From Antitrichia curtipendula (Eukaryota > Streptophyta > Bryopsida > Hypnales > Leucodontaceae), in assembly GCA_951230915.1 (NCBI GenBank), contig OX579639.1, positions 24,552,001 through 24,616,000 on the forward strand: DNA of 64,000 nt, written 5' to 3'. Position 1 is the first letter of the stretch, and each line of letters begins with the position of its first letter. The notes under the pieces were generated by a model that ran no database searches, was not told the DNA's origin, and was given only the letters and a program-made list of their open reading frames with translations. Both the position numbers and the translations under genes were made by a program. Shown here piece after piece: positions 60,218-64,000 of the stretch.

Positions 60218-62634
60218 GTGCACCTTGACCTCTCTCATCAATGTCAGTAGCCATCATTAGGGGATGCATCACTAAAGTTCTGCCATAATGGGCTGCCCTT
60301 TTCCCTGACAGTGCCACCTAACTAGGTCCTCCCAATGGCACAGTCTCCTCCCCATGAGCATCCCTTCCCCTAAAGCCCTCCAACAAAATTTCTTCTCCCT
60401 CCAATCTCCTTGCGTGCTTACCTACCTTCCTACGTAGTGGATGGATTCAGTTTGCATAGTATGTTTTATTTAGATTGTGAGGAGCCAAGCTATTTGCATT
60501 TCGAAGTTGCATTCTCTTGACATTCCGAGTTTGAATTCCAAGTTTCTGTAGTTTGTGAGAAGCGGTTGTTAAGATGATTACATTCCAAATCTGAATATTC
60601 ACTTAGTAACTGGGTCTAGTTTAATTAGTGTGTAACAAGTAGGCTGTAAACATTGCATTCTGAATCTAAAAGTTCACTTGTTTAACTAGGTATAGTTTAA
60701 AATTCACAGACCTAGCGTGGAGAGGTCTACGAAGGAGATACGTTGAGCCGGTGTGGAACGAACTTGCGGAGGTGATATGCGAAGTCGGCGTAGAGAGGAC
60801 TTGAGGAAGAGATACATGGAGAGGACTTGTAAGGCAAATTCAACTCTCGTGAGGTACACGGAGAGGGGAGTGTAACCTCTTCTTTTACGCAAAGGATTAA
60901 GAGGGGGCGTTGAAGTCACAACAACTTCCAGGACATATATGTTTCTCGTGACTGAGCCTTTTCTTTTTTGGTTGGATTGTGAGTAGAGGTAATTGCAGTT
61001 TGCGAGCAATTGAGCTGAAATTCAAACTGTATTCAGCATAGCCACTATTTTGATTTAGTGCATGGCCATTGTTTCGATTCAAATGCTAGAAACTCTACCA
61101 CCTCTTTCAATCCAGGAAGTCCAGGCAATTCATCGTGGAGTCTTATGTGTCAATGTGCAGAACCAAAGTTGAAACTACAATTCATTCAAAATAGGGTGAA
61201 TACAGGTCTTCAATCTGTTGTGAGTACTGCATTGCAGTCTTTGAGACAACACTAAATGGAGTAGGGTTTAAACTAATGTAAGCATATACATTATAATGAT
61301 GATACATGTTTGTTCTTTTTAAAGCAAACAAAAGTGAATATAGTCACTCTAGAAGAGGTTTAGGCTGCAGAATAGGGAATTGCGTGAGTCATTGAAGTAC
61401 AAAGACAAGTTTAATGTACTTAAAATCGTCTGCAAAAAGCAGTACGTCATTTTCCTGCATTGCAACTGATATGAACATTGTTGATAATTAGAAAAGTAGA
61501 ACTCATTAGTTGGGCATACGATAATAAGTATTTGGACGATAATAGGTATGTTATTGCTAATATGCGCACCTTATTCTATAGTACAACCTTTACATTGTGC
61601 ATCATACGATCCCCCAACACTATAATTGAGCCAGGTTGTTTACTATCCATTCAAAAAAGCTGCGAGGTCATACAAAGCCATCCAAGGACCTCACGACTAG
61701 AGTAACCAAAATATAGACTGTCTAGGGATCCCTTGATTCTAACCCATTTTATTAAAATACCCTGTACATATTATCATAGATTGTAATGAAGATCAGACGT
61801 TTTTTGAAGGTATAAAATGCACTCGGTTCGGGGATCCCTAGACCGAGTAGAGTTGATAAGGTAAACAAATAAATTGCCTCCAGAACAAATCTATGTTTCT
61901 TTTTAGTGAATCATGCGACTGTGATACCTCACATTAAATAGTCAAAAATAATAATGATCGTGCGTTCGCCTGATGTTCATGTATCATGCTTTGGCTTCAA
62001 TGGCAAATGATCTTAGATTTGTATGATCATTAGATCTTATGGACGACTGACTTAGGACATTGTGAGTGATTTTTCTTGCATGGAGAAAAAATCAACCCTA
62101 GAGTTTGGCCGAAAGGGAGTGTATGGGGCTCCTAAACTATATTGTCTTTCAAGCAATGGACTCCTATAACCAAAGACAATGTTCTACATCCAAAATCACT
62201 CTAAAATCACCATTAAGACACCACAATGGCTCTTTATTTAACCCTAAAGAGTAAGTCCAGCACACAATGACATGGCATGCACACCACACCTTCACATATA
62301 TTGATTGCATTGAACTTTCAATTCATCATAAATCTCAAGGTTTACCATTGGGACATAATTCTTTTCAAAAATCACCATTAGGCACCACAATGGGCCTTAA
62401 ATGAGACCTAACTTAGAAATTCAGCACTCAACTCTCATACGACCATTCCCTTATACATTTGAACTTCTACTCCCAAGTAATCATACAACCATTCAACCCT
62501 AAGTAATCATAGTACCCAATTGAAATTCAATCAATTCATTGCAAAAACAAGATATCTTGTAATCATCATTACAATTCAAGTTGATAGAGATCACAAGGAG
62601 CAACAAGAGATGGAGTTTAATTGACCGCCATTAG
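60218..62634. other. Intergenic sequence, no gene recognised
   Basis: Mixed composition. GGATCCCTAG words at 61727 and 61832 recall the GATCC-rich tract. At 62204 and 62368 a block beginning AATCACCATTA, followed by CACCACAATGG, is repeated once at ~164-bp spacing. The open frames (60704-61255, 61478-61705) have no family resemblance. Confidence 0.5.
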
Positions 62635-64000
62635 GGCAGCAAACCTCTCTTCACGGAAACAATCACCACCGCCTCATCTGTGCTTTGATTGAGTCGATTT
62701 TAGACTTCTCAGGAAGCCTGCTTTAAGGCGCATCTTCCCACCAATTTTCAACTCCATTCGCCAAACTGTCCATTGGCGATTGCTCTTCAAAGTTGCAACT
62801 TCCAAAAACTCGCGGCAGCAAACCTCCCTTCATGGATACAATCACTGCCGCCTTGTCCATACTCCAATTGGGTCGATTTTAGGCTTTTCGGAAAGCCAGC
62901 TTAAAGACGCATCTTCAAACCAACTTTTAGCTTTGTTTGTCAAATTTTTCGTTGTTGATTGCTCTTTATAGTCGCAGCTTCCAAAACTCATGGTAGCAAA
63001 CTTCCCTTCATAGAAACAATCACCACCGCCTTGTTCGTGCTCCGATTACGTTGAGTTTAGGCTTTTCGGAAAGCCAGCTTAAGAACTCCATTCTTCTCTA
63101 GAATTCAGCATGTTTGTCTTTACCATTCTCTTGCTATGGACTGCCAAAATTGGCAGTTTAGGCACCTAGTCAACACCCTGAAAATTCAACCATTTCCCTT
63201 CTCCAAGCTCCATTTTCTTCCCCAATTATGACTTTGAGGAAGAATCTACTCGACAAATTGTCCTACATGATTCCCTAGTTAGTTTCTACCTTCTCCTAAC
63301 ATTTTTCCTTCATTTTTTTCCTTCACTTTTCCCCAAAACTCCCCAAAAACACCTACACACAAAAAGTTGAGAAATTTGAGGGAGAGAGGGCTTAGAACCC
63401 TAATTTTGCCTATATCCAACACCCTAACGACTAATTTTCCTAATCACATTCATCTCCCACTAATTTACTGTTAAAATTGCTAATTTATTGAAAAATGCAG
63501 TAAATTAGTGAAAACTGCATTAATTTGGTGTAGACTGTGCTAATTTAGTACAAATCCCCCTAAATTTTTGTTTTTTCTCCAATTTTACTGTTTTTACCCT
63601 ATTTTAGTATTTCTAACACTTTTCTAATATTCCAGTAGTAGTTTTAAGTTCATTAACTTGTGGTTTTCATTTTACTTTTAGCTTCATTTTCTACTTGTAA
63701 TATTTTGGTTTTCATTTTCATTTTATATTTTTGTACTTTCTATTTTTTGGTTTTCATTTTTATATTTTTTATATTTAATAATATTTAATAATTTTTCTAA
63801 TATCATTTTTCATTTGTAAGATTTTGTTTTCATTTTCTGAATATTTTTCCCATTTGCCTAATTTGGTTACTTTATCAAATCTTGCTTAAAGTCTTTTTAG
63901 TTTTAAATTCTTATTTTTTCCTTAGATTTTTCTCATTACTTTCTCCTCATTGCATTTCTAGATTTTCACCCTAAATTTCTAAAGTTCCTATTCCTATCTC
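62635..64000 (+). repeat. Dispersed repeat, copy 2, runs off the window
   Basis: Second copy of the repeat at 13981-15260, same strand, block order kept up to CCTATTCCTATCTC at the window end. It opens with subunits starting at 62635, 62814 and 62992 (periods 179 and 178 bp), the third incomplete. Class unknown. Confidence 0.7.

Overview
The window looks like nuclear DNA of a land plant. The only intact, confidently named gene is a plant-type folate carrier of the mitochondrial carrier family. Around it lies AT-rich sequence full of decayed transposons: a plant LINE, a CACTA (En/Spm) element, and a DUF7869-type pseudogene. To my knowledge that last family is mostly seen in non-seed plants and invertebrates. 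I infer a non-flowering plant (moss, lycophyte or fern grade) but cannot name it. A run of exactly 200 N at 51684-51883 is a scaffold gap.

Layout. 1-2.8 kb: moderately GC-rich sequence with several degenerate short tandem repeats. 2.8-4.4 kb: LINE ORF2 remnant (reverse-transcriptase tail, zf-RVT, C-terminus). 4.5-6.55 kb: non-coding segment bounded by ~180-bp inverted repeats. 6.55-23.2 kb: AT-rich, gene-free, with a cluster of TTAA-flanked inverted-repeat elements and one copy of a dispersed repeat. 23.2-28.9 kb: a GC-richer island with a candidate small two-exon gene and the folate carrier gene. 29-33 kb: more TTAA-flanked elements and a 21-bp tandem repeat. 34.1-37.4 kb: multiply broken DUF7869-family gene on the minus strand. 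37.75-38.65 kb: unusual GATCC-rich degenerate repeat. 42.62-60.07 kb: one large CACTA element with recognisable inverted termini. It holds divergent remnants of its two genes, a nested retroelement-like insertion and a nested TTAA element. 62.6-64 kb: second copy of the dispersed repeat, running off the end.

The main unusual finding is a set of at least eight short non-autonomous elements. They end in TTAA-CCCY...RGGG-TTAA, the signature of piggyBac-type transposons, which are not generally reported from land plants. In three of them a palindrome about 16 nt inside the left end is kept by a compensating base change. The second is that the CACTA element is bounded by a 144-bp direct duplication (15 mismatches, no gaps) where a 3-bp target duplication is expected.

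Only the folate carrier, and perhaps the small gene at 24 kb, appear to be working genes. No tRNA, rRNA or CRISPR array was recognised, though tRNAs cannot be excluded by eye.
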